DNA from: Gnetum montanum
Lineage: Eukaryota > Streptophyta > Gnetopsida > Gnetales > Gnetaceae
Direction of reading: 5' to 3'
DNA: 64,000 nt
NCBI GenBank assembly: GCA_015680685.1
Contig: MNCI01008566.1
Location: 974,407-1,038,406 of the forward strand
Made by a program: the position numbers and the translations under genes. Shown here piece after piece: positions 48,091-60,542 of this stretch. The notes beneath the pieces are model-generated. The model searched no databases. It was given only the letters and a program-made list of their open reading frames with translations, and was not told the DNA's origin. Within the stretch, counting starts at the first letter, position 1; each line of letters starts with the position of its first letter.

Positions 48091-49288
48091 AAGAAACAAT
48101 GATTTCTTTACAAAGCCAAGCACTTCATACAAATCAATGGACACCTTTACAAGGTGTATGCAAATGGCTTGGTTTGATGGTACATCCCTAATGTGGATAA
48201 AATGTGCATCCTTCAAAATGCTCATGAGGGTCCTTGTGGGGGCCATTATGCTGGACGGTGCACGGTCATTAGGATCCTGCTCATAGGCTATTACTGGCCT
48301 ACACTCTTTAGAGATGCTTAATGTTTTGTCCACTCCTCTGAACTATGTTAGAGAGATGGTGGGATGACAATAAGAATGGAGGGACCTCAATAGTGGATTC
48401 AGCCACTAGAACCCTTCGATATTTGGGGCATCGACTTCATGGGCCCCATCACACCCTTGTCCAATGGGAAGGCATATATCATCGTTGCAGTAGAGTATTG
48501 TACAAAGTGGGTAGAGGTAGTAGCTATCACCGACTGTTCCTCAACCACGGTCGCATGGTTTGTCCAACAACAAATCATGAATAGGTTTGGGGTACCATGT
48601 GTACCCCAAACTCATTTTAGAGAATGGCACTCACTGCACAGGTACTAATTTTTATAAACTCATGCAATGCTTAGGGGTTGAACATAAATTTACAACACCC
48701 TATTACCCCTAAGCCAATGGGCAAGCTGAAGTTACAAATAGGGAGATTATAAAGATCCTAACTAGGACCGTTAGCAAATATAGGAGGGATTGGAGCACAA
48801 AACTTAACGATGCCCTTTGGGCCTATCGCACAACGTGGAAACTTCCTATAGGCTACTCTCCTTATGAGTTAGTGTATAAAAAAAATACCAAAATTTCCAA
48901 TTCAGGTAGAACTCCAAACACTATCCACTGCCAGTGACTTGGGTCTTGACTTATCCCTATGACAATGAGAACCACGCATCAAGTTGAATGCGCTAGATGA
49001 GAATTGATTAGTAGCGCGCTATCATCAAATGAAGTGCATAAGGCTTATAGTAAAAAAAATCATGATCTTAGGATTCGAAAGGTAACATTTCAACGTGGAG
49101 ATAAGGTTCTCTATTGGAACCCCACACATGTACCACAACGTACTAAGTTTCAAACACTGTGGGAGGGACCTTATATTGTTTCTAAGACCTTTTCATTAGG
49201 AGCCCTACTTATAAACAAACCTGAGGATGGCACAAGAACACAGTTAGTCAATATGCAACAATTAAAACCCTTCCATGAACCCCACTGA
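48091..49288 (+). pseudogene. element 1 integrase
   Basis: Zinc-binding part: KHFIQINGHLYKV, then ILQNAHEGPCGGHYAGRCTVIRI and GYYWPTLFRDA, with the last Cys pair partly kept. Core: [40 protein letters not shown] (first Asp), FGVPC with the second Asp region frameshifted, then [12 protein letters not shown] (catalytic Glu) and [23 protein letters not shown]. The C-terminal frame 49004-49288 carries FQRGDKVLYWNPTHVPQRTKFQTLWEGPYIV and ends LKPFHEPH. At least four disabling changes. No chromodomain is visible, as expected for Athila-type elements. Confidence 0.9.
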
Positions 49289-49999
49289 ACTAGTGTCACT
49301 ACCCTCTTATCGCGTAGTTAGCCTCATTCCATTTTCTAGATCTTCTCCTCCTAGCTTAGTCATGGGGAAGATTACCATCCATGCTAAAATATTTTACTAG
49401 CTCCTTCTTTTTTTTTTAAAGTTTTTATTTTACACATTTTTGTTTTACACCATTGTTTGTATGTTTTACAATTCTTACCTACTTTTTCTTTCTTTATTTC
49501 TATATGTATATACTTACTTATCTTTTAATTGTTTTATATTTTTTGTTAATAAGCTGTCTTATTGCCACAGAATACAATGGTGTGGTTGTTGCTCTTTGTG
49601 GTGGTTTGCATATTACGATTAGCCTATTATATCTAGTTCCCGCCTTAGCATTTTTTGTTCAAGGAAGCTAAGTTATACTTTCTTTTCATGTAATAGGCAG
49701 TGAGTCCATGTCATCCACCCATCCACACAATATATGGTTTTCCTTATTTTGGAAACATACAATCCCTTTTTCATTAAAAACAACTTTAATTAATTTGTGA
49801 CTTGTGTAGTTTCCAGACTTGAGGAGGATCCAACGGTTTGAACAGGGTGTGACTTCAAGGGAATGCAACATTCTTTGTGCTTTTTTATTCCCCTGTATGT
49901 GAGAGTGTTGTCATGGACTTCTTATCATTCCATATCTTTCCATAATAGGAAGTTAAATAGCAATAAGTCCTTGCATGGTGTGGTCTTCATCATTCAAAG

Positions 50000-50044
<45 letters not shown>

Positions 50045-51461
50045 AAGAAGGAAGAAAAAGATGAGGATTCAAAGCACACCCCTTAGACAAAATCCATGCA
50101 AAAATGCATGGGTCTTTGCATGGTGTAGTTCCCATTCGAAAAAAAAACTGGGAATTCAAAGAACACCCCTTAGACCAACTCTAAAGGGCTATAAGCACTA
50201 GTTATGGGACTTGTTTTGTCCCCTCTACTAAGGCCCTTTCTCACTTCCTATCTATCATCCATTTTGAAATGGTGGTTGTTTTGTGGAAGCATTCTTGGAC
50301 CTCAAGGGATGGACTAGTCTTAGAATGTTGATGCAAAGTCACTGCACATGGTTGGTTTTGGTCTGGATTGAGGATGGATCCTACTGGGTCACTTAATCAC
50401 ACACTTCACAAGGGACTTCATGTAACCACAATTAGGAATTCCATTTCATACCCTCTTCCCTTCATCAATTTCTCTTTGTTACTTACCTCATTGCTAGTTT
50501 TATGTTTTGATCATCTATCGTGGTTTGCTAGAACTTGCAAATCCTTCGGTTGTTTCTCGTGGATGTGAGTACTAACTTCTAATGGCCATTAATTAACTAT
50601 GGGGCCCATGGACTCCTATGTTGATGATGTGCAAGGGCAAACAAGGCTGAAGCCTGCTATGGGGAGGACTCACTTGCAGATCCTTTGGTTCCATTTGTTA
50701 ATATCCTACCCCTTTGATATAGTTGGTTGATTGTTTCTATGTTGTCCCTTGTGAGGTTCTTCATCCACCAAGTTCCATATTATGACATTCTCCTAACTTT
50801 AACTCTTCTTTTGATCATAATATTCCTTCCTCTTTGTCTCATATTGTTCTTTGGTCTTTGGGTTCTTGAATCACTCCAATTTTGTGCTACAATTTGTAGA
50901 ATTGGGCTCTTAATTCAACAGTCAATGCAGGTCAACTTAGTTGAACAACTACGTCAACTAGGCCCTGTATATGCATCCACCTATGTTTATGCAACCTCAT
51001 TTATGTGGTCCCATCAATGTAGCTAAAAAATACTATATATCCCCACATCGTGCCTTTGAAGTTTGTCCATTTGTTCATAACACTAGGGGAGTTTTTTTGA
51101 TTTTTCTACGTCTAGTCTTCTTTCCGAGCACATACCTTTCCTACCGCATATCCCAATCTACCCGTTTTTTCACCCTTTTGCTATCGGAGGTATGCTCGAC
51201 ATCGTGGAGAGGGGGGGGGGGAGATCTATGATTATTATGATTATCAAAGACTTAACACCTCTTAGGGGTTAAATAAATAAATAAAAATTATTAATTTTAG
51301 TTCATGATATTTTATTATTTTTTTAACCCATCAACTACACTTTGGGGAACCAAACATGATGCACATGCCATTGTCATACCTTGGCCAAAATAAGAAGGTG
51401 TATTATTGCCATTTTGAGCAACTTATACACATCTTAATTCATGGTTATGCTGTGACTACAG
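49289..51461 (+). other. element 1 spacer between pol and the second ORF
   Basis: About 2.2 kb, related to 15311-17500 of element B in reverse. It includes the 'atggggaggactcacttgc' segment near 50659-50677. A run of Gs (gggggggggg) lies at about 51212-51221. Small frames present are not supported by similarity. Confidence 0.65.
50003..50041. repeat. (GA)n microsatellite
   Basis: About 19 GA units inside the tandem-repeat part of the element 1 spacer. Element B has no such run at the corresponding place. Confidence 0.9.
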
Positions 51462-54061
51462 ATGGCACCTAAACCGAGGCATCTAAGGGAAGAAGGACTG
51501 TCACAATAGAGGGACAAGCGATCTAGAATTGGAAGAGGATGGGGTGCATGACCTCAAGAGCACGTGAAGGGCTCACATGCAACTGGTCCTCTCTGCAAAG
51601 GACCTAACGTGGAATTTGTTTATTAGATTCCTAAAGAGGATTTTCCAAGTGAATAATCATGAGGGGATGAGACTCCAACGATAGCACCACGGCTTGAGGT
51701 CACCCTGGCCCAAGCCAGTATTGACATTATTAAGCTGAGGGAGCTACAACGAATAGTCCTTCAAGAATTAAACTTCAAACTATTTCTAGAAAATACATTA
51801 GAAGAAGTCAGAACCCAATTGAAAAATTCTCTTATGTGGCCAATCATCACATCTAGTGTTGAATGGTATCTAGGAGAAACTTATCTCTTTTGGACGAATC
51901 GGCAGCTGGGGTCCAGAGTAAGAATTAAGGACATCTATCTATCTTACTCTGTAGAGGCAATCATGCAAGCTCTTGGGTTGCTTGAGATTGGGGTTGATGT
52001 GACAGAGATTCCAAAATAACCGAACCCCAAGGTGAAAGGAGAGTGGATCAGGTGGTGCTATGGGTTAGATAGTAAGGAGTTTGACACATTAACCACTATA
52101 GAGAGGGTTTACTCAAAAATCGCATCTTACCACTTAAATCCAATGTTAAGACCTAGTAAGATCATTGCCTTCTCTACTCATGCATGTGACGCTCTAAGCA
52201 GAAAATTTTCCATCAACCTTCCATAGTTGCTTTTTCTTGAAATTGAGAAAATATTTGCTAAAAATGAATGTGGAAGGTGAGCTTTGTCCTTTCCCTGCCT
52301 AATCAAAAAATTGTGCAAACGGGCAGGGATAGCACATTATGCCAATGATACAGTTCATCATGCCCCAATTGCCTCATGGTGTGAGATGATGAAGGACAAA
52401 ACTCTTGCCACAACACAAATAAGGGAAGAGTAGCAACCACCTCCACCGCTTGCACAAGCAACAATGTTGGACTTGCATATGATTGTAGAGCACATACATG
52501 AGATCTGACAATCGCTCTTGAGCCAACAGGAGCAATCAATAGGAACTGGCAGTGGAGAAGATCCTTCAGTGTACCACCCTACAATGAGCCATCTTGAACA
52601 AGTGGCTCGATCTGTAAGTCTGCTAGAGAGATCCTGGCCAATGTTTTTTGCCGCATGAACACAAGTGCCTGCAAGAACAGACCCCAGTGTTCAAGAAGTA
52701 ACAGTGTCCACCCAACAACTATTTATTGAAATTTCAGGAAAAGCTGCTACTTTCTCAGTGCTCTTGGAGGATGGAGAGGGGGTGACTGTCCTGGTAATGC
52801 AACATCAAGGACAAGAGGGTGTGGTAGAAGTGATTGCTGATACAATCATTATGGCTCTCAATGAACCTACAGTTATTGTACCAGATGTACATGGACTTGG
52901 GGATGTACAAATGTTTGTAGGAACTCAGCATAGTAGAATCAATGCAACCCAACATGAGGAATTATTGGACTGACTGGTGGGAACCGAGCAACCACTTTCA
53001 GATATCTTTGATCTTCTAGAAAACATCACTGCAACCCAGTCAGAGCTGCTCTTAGCAAAGGGCAAGTGCCTCATCTTAGAGGGGCAACTTGAAGCAGCCT
53101 AGGTAGACTATCAATGCTTAGTTATGGAAGATGCCCAACTGAGCGTCCAACTTGCTGATCTAGCTCTCCTCAACCATGAACTCACAAGGGATGAAGCTTT
53201 TCAACAACTTCAAACGAAACTTGAAATGGTTGAGAACAAGTGAGAGTCAACAATCTTTGACAAGTCCTTAACAAATGCACATTCTTATCATCTAAACAAG
53301 GACTTGGTAGAGGTTTGCCAGGGGAATGTTAGGTTGACCATAGAAGTTTATCACTTNTCCAAGGTGTAAAGGCTAAGATGAATCAGGTACTCTAATAGCT
53401 TAGGGAAGGAGGTGAGGTATGGCAACCCATCTTCGATGGATTAAATGCCTACAACCAAGTTGAGATCCATCTCAAAGAGTTGTAGATTGAAAAGATCATA
53501 GAATATATGGAATTAGCCAATCTCTGTTATGCAAACTTGGCTATGCTGATGGCTAGAAGGTGATGGTCAAACCTTGAGAAGCAAGTGGCCACATCGTATT
53601 CTCTATACAAGGGCAAGTTGAAAGCGCATAAAGAGATAAAGAAAAAGTTAGAAACAAAAAATGTGGAACTATAAGTTCTTCACACTCATTTTGAAGGAAA
53701 ACACTTTGTTGTAGAGAACTTGGCTCGACGAATGAATGACTATCAGTAGATGCAGACATTAGTCCAAGCGTTCGATATCGAACGAAAATAGTTTGTTGCT
53801 TGGTTTATCAACTTGAAGGAACTCTTCCCTGCACTTCCATGTCCTTGGGACATTCTTGTTCTAGCATACATTGGTGAAGCTACCTAGATTGTGAATGATC
53901 CTAGAAGCAAAGAAGATAAGATGAGGGCATTGTTGGAGGCTTTTCGATTACCTCTGAAAGTTGCAGCAACCATAGGGAAACCATCATCAACGCCTCAACC
54001 ACCACGTGCACTAGAAGCTGGCAAAGGCCCATTAGAACCACCACCACAAGGAATTGTGTGA
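51462..54061 (+). pseudogene. extra 3' ORF of element 1 (post-pol, coiled-coil-rich)
   Basis: From ATG at 51462 (MAPKPRHLREEGLSQ) one frame can be followed with stops to about 53340. It is continued in another frame after the N at 53357, ending PPPQGIV-stop at 54061. An early segment (51819-52019) reads WPIITSSVEWYLGETYLFWTNR and VRIKDIYLSYSVEAIMQALGL. With KKLCKRAGI around 52300 this recalls the 'putative plant transposon protein' domain found in ORFs of Tat/Athila elements. The later half is rich in Leu, Glu, Gln and Lys (LLENITATQSELLLAKGKCLILEGQL) and would form coiled coils. Element G has a homologue at 57551-59440. Function unknown. I see no clear membrane segment, so an envelope-like role is not supported. 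Confidence 0.75.
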
Positions 54062-54289
54062 CCTTCTCTAGTAACTTTAGCATTCTAGCAAGGTTGAGAA
54101 TCCATTATTGTCAGGGTGTTCCATTTCATTGTCTATGAGCACCACAATTTTCTAATTTTTTTTTGTACACTCGGGCACTTGGTGTGTTGATAGAGTCAGT
54201 GTTTATATAGATGTGTTTTGTTGTGTGTGTGGTTAATAACTTCATACCTTCCAAGTTGTAATAAACTAAAGGATAAGTTTTCACTTAGC

Positions 54290-54299
54290 TATGGGGGTA
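54290..54299 (+). other. element 1 polypurine tract
   Basis: ATGGGGGTA directly precedes the 3' LTR start TGATGAAG. The same motif (CATGGGGGTA, CATGGAGGTA, CATGAGGGTA) precedes the LTRs of the left-edge element, element B and element G. Confidence 0.8.
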
Positions 54300-55187
54300 T
54301 GATGAAGTGTTCAGTTGATGCATCAACTGGGTTGTGTTGACTAAGCCTCGTTGATGCAGCCATGATGATGTCACCCCGTTGATGCATCCATCCATGCGTT
54401 AATGAAACCTTGTTAACGCAAAGTCTATCTTTTACTATAAACATGTGTGCACTTGTAGCATTTATAGCATCTTTTTGATATGGTTGTAGTGATGCTCTTG
54501 CAGTTTGTTTTTGCAAAAGTTAGAATATTTCCCAAGTGCCCACAGTAGGAGTTTGAAGAGTGTACAACTCTTTATTCGAGCACTAATGTACCTGAGCCCA
54601 TTACCATGACCAGCAATAAAGATAAAATTTTTGAACATTCCCTACAGCACTTGGATTAAACTACTTAAGCATTAAAATATTTTAATATTTTAATAATTCT
54701 AAAGCTTTTGTTATTATCGTTTTACAGTTACAGTCCTTTTCATAGTTTATGAAAATTATAAGCATGAACATCTCGAACATATATTTGACACTTGGCAATC
54801 TAGTGACGCTTAATGCCCGGTAACCCAATAGTGGTTAGGGCATGCTTAGGATGTGCATGGAGGATGGGATCAGTTGTTTATGCGAGGGATAGCTAAGAGT
54901 TAGAATAGAGCAATCATAAAATTATATAGAGTTTTATTTCCTACATTAGAAGAATTAGAATTTAAAGATAAAAAGAAAACTTATAAAAATCATTTGCCTT
55001 AATTTCATTCAACCATCATTTTATAATATCACAAGTGAGGTTGGGAAGACAACGACTGCTCTAACTGAGGTTTTGTTGGCTAGAATTTTGTGTACGTAAG
55101 TGCTTGTAGTCTTCGAAATTCATCCAGGTCACGCATGAATGCTCGTGATTAATATGGTTGGGCGTAGGGGTACCTCACCACTCATCA
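54300..55187 (+). repeat. element 1 3' LTR
   Basis: TGATGAAGTGT... to ...CCACTCATCA, followed by CTCCC. U3 words GTTGATGC, GATGATGT and GTTGATGC start 14 bp apart, followed 20 bp later by GTTAATG and 14 bp later by GTTAACG. Confidence 0.95.
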
Positions 55188-55192
55188 CTCCC

Positions 55193-56437
55193 TCCAACTA
55201 ATACCTCCAAGGTTGAAAGACTCATAACAAGTATGTAGAAACTTCAAATCAAAATTTATTAAAACCTATAAGATTTATATCGAATATGCTACATGTTTAC
55301 ATATCAAAATCACGTTTAGGCATCACTCAACATAATCCTATATTGATAAATGTTGAAATTACACATAAAGCAATAACACATACTGAATTTCTGCTCTTGT
55401 ACCCTAATCCACCATCATTACCAGTTGCATCACCTGCTTAACATATCTCACATGATTATTATATATAATTATCTCATTTAAGTATGCGAAAACATCATAA
55501 TCATAACTTTAGAGATAAAGAATCATAATATAAAAATCAGGATCATAACCAACTAACTTATCTTGATAACTCATCAAAACCACACACGTATATTTAAACC
55601 ATAATCATAATGCAATATCCTAGGGCCTATGAAAGACATGTAACAAGATTTTTCATTTTCTTTTAAAGAAATATGTTTTGCAGCATCTTAATAATATATG
55701 TCACTCATCTTCTACTACTTACAATAAATATAATTGACATATTTTGTATTCATGCTACTCATTATTCTATCTTTTGGTCTTAACTTAAAGGTAATTCATA
55801 CTCTCCTAGATACTAAAATTATTACATGTAAATATTCTACCTCATCATGTCTACCACCTTTACTATTTTGTCAGTATAACTGAAGCATTTTTTGTATTTG
55901 TGTCTTATTTTGTCATCTATCTAAAACTTTCTCCATAATAAGTTTCCAAGATTGCTTTGAAATTATTATTACATCAATATTTTCAATGCCCCATTTTCAT
56001 AGCCATAATTTTTTTGTCATTGTTGTTGCGATTTTCAAATGATCTCTCCTAAGATCTTATTGCTATCTATATAGATGTATATTGCAAAAGTTAAGTGCAC
56101 TTTAAGCTTTTATTTGGAATACTAAAGCTAATCACTTGGAAATTTATTTCTATGTTTCATTGATAAATTTAAAAAATGATTATATAATTTAATTAATTTG
56201 AATGTAGCAATTAAAAGGCCAAGTATAAAGTTGGAAAATTATATTAAATAATCAATAATTACTTCCTATTTCTTTCAATAATATATGTTTTTAAAAATGC
56301 ACACATATGAAATTTAGGTAGATTATATCTGAATTTAGAATTTAGTGTTAAAAATATTGATTTAAACTGCCAATGAAACGATAATAAAATTTAAGGATAT
56401 TGTACAATTTTTGTAGATAGAGATTAGTGTGGTAGGT
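55193..56437. other. AT-rich intergenic stretch
   Basis: No open frame of note and no repeat recognised, apart from general AT-richness. Confidence 0.5.
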
Positions 56438-57316
56438 TGATGAGTGGTGGGTACCCCCTATGCTTTACCATACAAACCAAAAGTGTTCACTAGCGATCTG
56501 GTCAAATTTTGTATACTTATTTACCCAAGTGATTGATATTCTTAAGTAGTGAATCATGTAGTTGCAAGGTTGTGTCTTCCTAACTCACACTTGTGTATTA
56601 TCAGTATTTATGGTTAAGGCTCATGATGTATATTTTTGTAATTATTTTTGATATATTTTTATCCCAATATTTGGATGATTGAATAAAGGTTTAATAATTA
56701 ATTATCTAACTAATCAACTAATCTTGTGACTAACTATCCTAATGTGGAGTAACCGTTCCCACTTACTATACACATCTTGAACTAGTGTTGACACTACTGG
56801 GTTACCAAGTGGCTATTATTGGGCATACCAAATATTCATTGCTAGGGTTACCAAGTGTTAACACATTATACTTGAAGTAGTCATACTTACATGTTTATGA
56901 TTAATAACATTAATTACTTAATTACAAACAGTAATGGAAAATGCAAGTAAAGTAAAGTTAAGCTAGTCCAAGTGCTGTAATGGATATAGAAAATATTGAT
57001 TTTATTACCATCATGTTGATGTGTTCAGGTACATGGGCATTCAAATAAAACTCCATACAATCTCTTAGATCCACATTGTGGACACTTAGAGAGAAAATAT
57101 TCTAACTCTAGGGAAAGAAAACTGTAAGAGTTCGACTAAGACTATGATTGAAAAGTGTCATAAATGTGAGGGATGCATGCATTTATATATAGAGTGATTA
57201 TTTCAGTGTTGACATATCTATGTCAATGCATCCTAACATGCATTGATGGGAATATGTCGATGGGGCTACATTGATGGAGATGCATCAACATAGCCTATGT
57301 GATTGATGTCTCATCG
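56438..57316 (-). repeat. element G 3' LTR
   Basis: On the plus strand it reads TGATGAGTGG... to ...TCTCATCG (last base changed from A). U3 contains TTGATGG, TCGATGG and TTGATGG words 14 bp apart (57240-57290). Confidence 0.85.
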
Positions 57317-57550
57317 TACCCTCATGACTAACTAAAAATTCATCCTCAAGTGAATAGAATTAAGATCGAGTTTCTTACAAAATTGGGAGGTATGCTATTT
57401 ATTAACTAAAAGATAGATAGAGTAACCCTTAACTAACTTTGAATGTTAGATTGTACATTGTAACAAAAATGAGTATCCATTACAACAAAATTGGACACTT
57501 TACAAAAATTCAACAGGTGCTTGTAGAATAGTTGCAGGTGGAATAAAGTC

Positions 57551-59440
57551 TTAAATAGTGCCAAAAGGTGGAGGATCTTGTGGCTTTGATGGTCCCTTAT
57601 GTTGTCTAGATGCTAGTAGAGGTAGAGGTTGGCCTGCTATTACTGTTGCTTTTGTTGCAAGTTTGAAAGCATCTAGAAGTGCTTTCATGTTTTTTGCTTT
57701 GCTTTATGGATCATACCATGGTCCACGTGGCTTCACAAATGTGGGCTAGTATAGGAATATCCCATGGATAGGGCATTGAAAGAAATAGTTCCTTCACATT
57801 GACAAATAAGGTTGTGAAGGTTTTAAATTCTATGTCAAATGTCTTTACAAGGTTTTGTAACTTTTGGTAATTGTTCATCTTCCTAGCTAGGTTCTGAATA
57901 ATAGATTGTTGATCAATGAGTATGCTTTTGAGAACATCAAGCTTTGAATTAGCTATCTATAAATTTTGCTTTATCTCTTTGTAAAGCTTGAATTCTACTT
58001 CATAAAGGAGGTAGGAATTGGCCATCTACTTCTCAAGCTCAAATCTTGACCTCCCCATTGTCAACATTATTAAGTTTGCTTAAGGAAGGTTGGCAAGTTC
58101 CATGTACTATGTCATCTCTTCAATCTACAACTTTTTAAGGTAGATTTAAATCTTATTGAACACATTTAGTCCATTAAAGATGGGCTACCATATGTCACAT
58201 CTCTATTGGAGTTGCTGGAGGGCCTCATTCATTTTTTCCTTTGCTAGTTTGATATTTTTTTCATTAACCTCATTAAGAAGCCCAACCTAGTTATTGTAGT
58301 GATTTTTCATGCATTCAAAATTTTAGGACTTGATTCTCTAGGTGGCTACCTAAATGGTAGTTTTCTAGTAAAGGATATAGACTTCTTTCATTGAGAGATT
58401 TCAATTTTTGTCTCTCAACATCCTCAAGTCTAAATTCACATTGGAGAGCTACTCCTACTACTTATGTATTAATTCAACTAGTTGGTTCTCTTATTGCTAA
58501 GCATTGTTTAAGTGGTGATTGTCCTTTGTGAAGACTAAGTTCTTCTTTTGGACTTATGATAGGTCCTTATCAGTGTTGAAAATCATGGCTTCTGACAAGG
58601 ATACATCGAAGATCATGGTTTTCTTTTTGTTCTTGGCCTTTTGAAATCTTTATTAAAGTTGTTGAAGAGCTTCATTTGTGGTAAGCTCAAGCCTAACAAT
58701 CATAGGGATGGAGAGATAGAAATGTAACTCAACAACTTCAGTGGCCAACTATCAATTAGCTATAACAACCTTCTCTAGTTACATGTTGACAATTAGTATT
58801 TTGTCCCTTGTCTCGAGCAATTGCGACTAGTTTGTAGTGATATCATTCTAGAGTTCAAAGATCTTCAAAAGTAGTTGCATAATTTCAAATAGTCATTCCA
58901 ACACTTTCTTATGTTGAAAAATGCTTATTTGATGGCTCCTTGATCTTGCAAATGCATGGATGTTTGCCATGAGGGCAATGTTAGGTATTGACATCGCATG
59001 AGTATTTAGGGCTTTAGCAATCCTATTAGCCACCACTTCTACCACTATCTCTTGACCTTTGTGTTGCATGACTAGGATGGTCATCCCCTAATATTCCTCC
59101 AATATTACTATGATCTCTTGGGCATTTGGATTAGGCCTTATGGATGCTTAGTTCCTCAAGGGTAAGAATAGTGAGGTAGTTTCACTATCCAACCAGCTGA
59201 TGATCCTTGCAACCTTGTTCAAGTGGTTTATGGTTGGATGGTAGATAGATGATCCTTCACCACTTGTAGAGCTTTGTTGCTAATGTAGTTGCTTGTCCTA
59301 AAGTTTTCTTAATCATTCAGTAGCTACATGTACCTTTGGTGTACTTTCTAGAGTTGTAGGTGGTGGTGGTCATTGCTTCTTTTCTTGTAGCTTGATTGCT
59401 GCCTTCTCTTTCATCATTTCCTATCATGATGTAGTAGGAG
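57551..59440 (-). pseudogene. extra 3' ORF of element G
   Basis: Homologue of the element 1 ORF. The end reads ALLDAFKLATKATV...GPSKPQDPPPFGTI-stop, against ALLEAFRLPLKVAA...PLEPPPQGIV-stop. Upstream, STSGEGSSIYHPTINHLNKVA matches GTGSGEDPSVYHPTMSHLEQVA, and the frame 58893-59084 (MTILVMQHKGQEIVVEVVANRIAKAL) matches VTVLVMQHQGQEGVVEVIADTIIMAL. Between them are long Leu/Lys/Asn/Gln-rich stretches likely to be coiled coil. Many stops. The 5' end is cut off near the element E insertion. Keeping the same residues in two divergent elements suggests past selection on the protein. Confidence 0.75.
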
Positions 59441-60169
59441 CATGATAGATCATATCATTGGTATAGCAAGCTATCCCTTCCATTTTATGGAGTTTGTAGA
59501 TGGGACATGAAAAAGGAAGGGTCTTTGATGAATCATTTAACTAGCTGTGTTGATGGGCATGTGTTGACACAGCCCCATCAAAGCATGATTTGATTCATTG
59601 ACATAGTGTCTCTAGTTTTTCCTATGTAAATGTGTACACCCATCACATTTATGGCATGTTAAGTCAATAGAATAGCCAAGTTCTTATAATTTTCTTTTGC
59701 TAGAGTTAGAATATTTCTCAAGTGTTCACAGTAGGACTTTAAGGATTATACTAATCCTTAGTCGAACATCAATGTACCTGAACACTTTGATGTGCTAGAA
59801 ATAAAGATAAGATTCTTGGAATTCCTTGCAACACTTAAGAATAGATTAATGTTTCCTTTCATGCACTTTATTACTTATGCATTTATATTTATGTCCTTAG
59901 TTAAGTAATACATTTAATAATAACTCATAAGTACAACCTGAAACACCACAAAATTTTGAGCTTAGTACTTCTCCAACAAGAATTGGGCTAAGTCATGACG
60001 TCCCTCAGCATGACTAAAAGCTTGAGGGCCCCATAGACAGCTTCAAGCTAAGTCGAATTCAACAAGAAATAGGTCCCTAGGACCCACAGACGACCACGGT
60101 GACATTTGGTATCAAACATGACAACTTCGGAGATCAAGATACTTAGTTTTTACTAAGTATACATTCTCA

Positions 60170-60495
60170 GTGTATACGCCCAGCGTGTATGCCTAAGTTC
60201 ACATTCTTAGCGTACACACCCAGCGTACATGCCTCACAAGTACGCTCAGCCTGTACGATTGGTGTATACGCCCAGCATGCAATCCCCAAAGACGACATGG
60301 AAATAGCACTGCAGAACAAGATTTGGTACAAGGCAACAATTCACATGAATAGAGCAACCATTAGCGTATACGTCCTGACCATCCAACGTATACGCCCAGC
60401 ACATCCAGTGTATACGCCCAGCATATACATCCTGCATGTCCAGTGTATACACCCACCAGATACAGTATATACGCCCAGCGTATACGCTCAGTAGA
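60170..60495. repeat. degenerate minisatellite in LTR F
   Basis: About ten copies of a core GTATACGCCCAGC or its variants (GTACACACCCAGC, ATATACATCCTGC), often 22 bp apart, with half units. Each core holds the dyad GTATAC. Confidence 0.8.
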
Positions 60496-60532
60496 GGCAG
60501 CACATTGTACACTTGTTGCACCCGTTCAATGT

Positions 60533-60542
60533 GCCACGTGTC
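60533..60542 (+). promoter_or_regulatory. G-box/ABRE-like element in LTR F
   Basis: GCCACGTGTC, about 28 bases upstream of the TATA box. It matches the ABA-response element core (ACGTGTC) bound by plant bZIP factors. Confidence 0.55.

Larger units (their letters stand above)
42240..55187 (+). mobile_element. element 1, full-length Athila-like LTR retrotransposon
   Basis: It is flanked by CTCCC at 42235-42239 and 55188-55192. LTRs of 887 and 888 bp bound an internal part with PBS, gag, protease, RT, RNase H, integrase, a non-coding spacer, a second large ORF and a polypurine tract. Total length is 12,948 bp as assembled, including a 133-bp artefact in RT. The LTRs differ at many sites, mostly transitions, so the insertion is old. 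All ORFs are broken by stops. RT, protease and integrase motifs place it with Athila-type Ty3/gypsy elements. Confidence 0.95.
56438..59520 (-). mobile_element. element G, 3' part of an Athila-like element
   Basis: Minus orientation: 3' LTR at left (56438-57316), then a polypurine tract (CATGAGGGTA on the minus strand, 57317-57326), then the 3' ORF. At 59521 the sequence is cut by element E. The rest of element G, if present, lies beyond the window. No pol part is visible. Confidence 0.82.

Noticed and set aside
49863-50201. 112-codon frame with a long Arg/Glu run
   Set aside because: The run is the translation of the (GA)n microsatellite in a non-coding spacer.
51462-54061. Envelope gene in element 1
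   Set aside because: The position after pol would fit, but no signal peptide, transmembrane segment or cleavage site is visible. The protein looks like a coiled-coil ORF instead.
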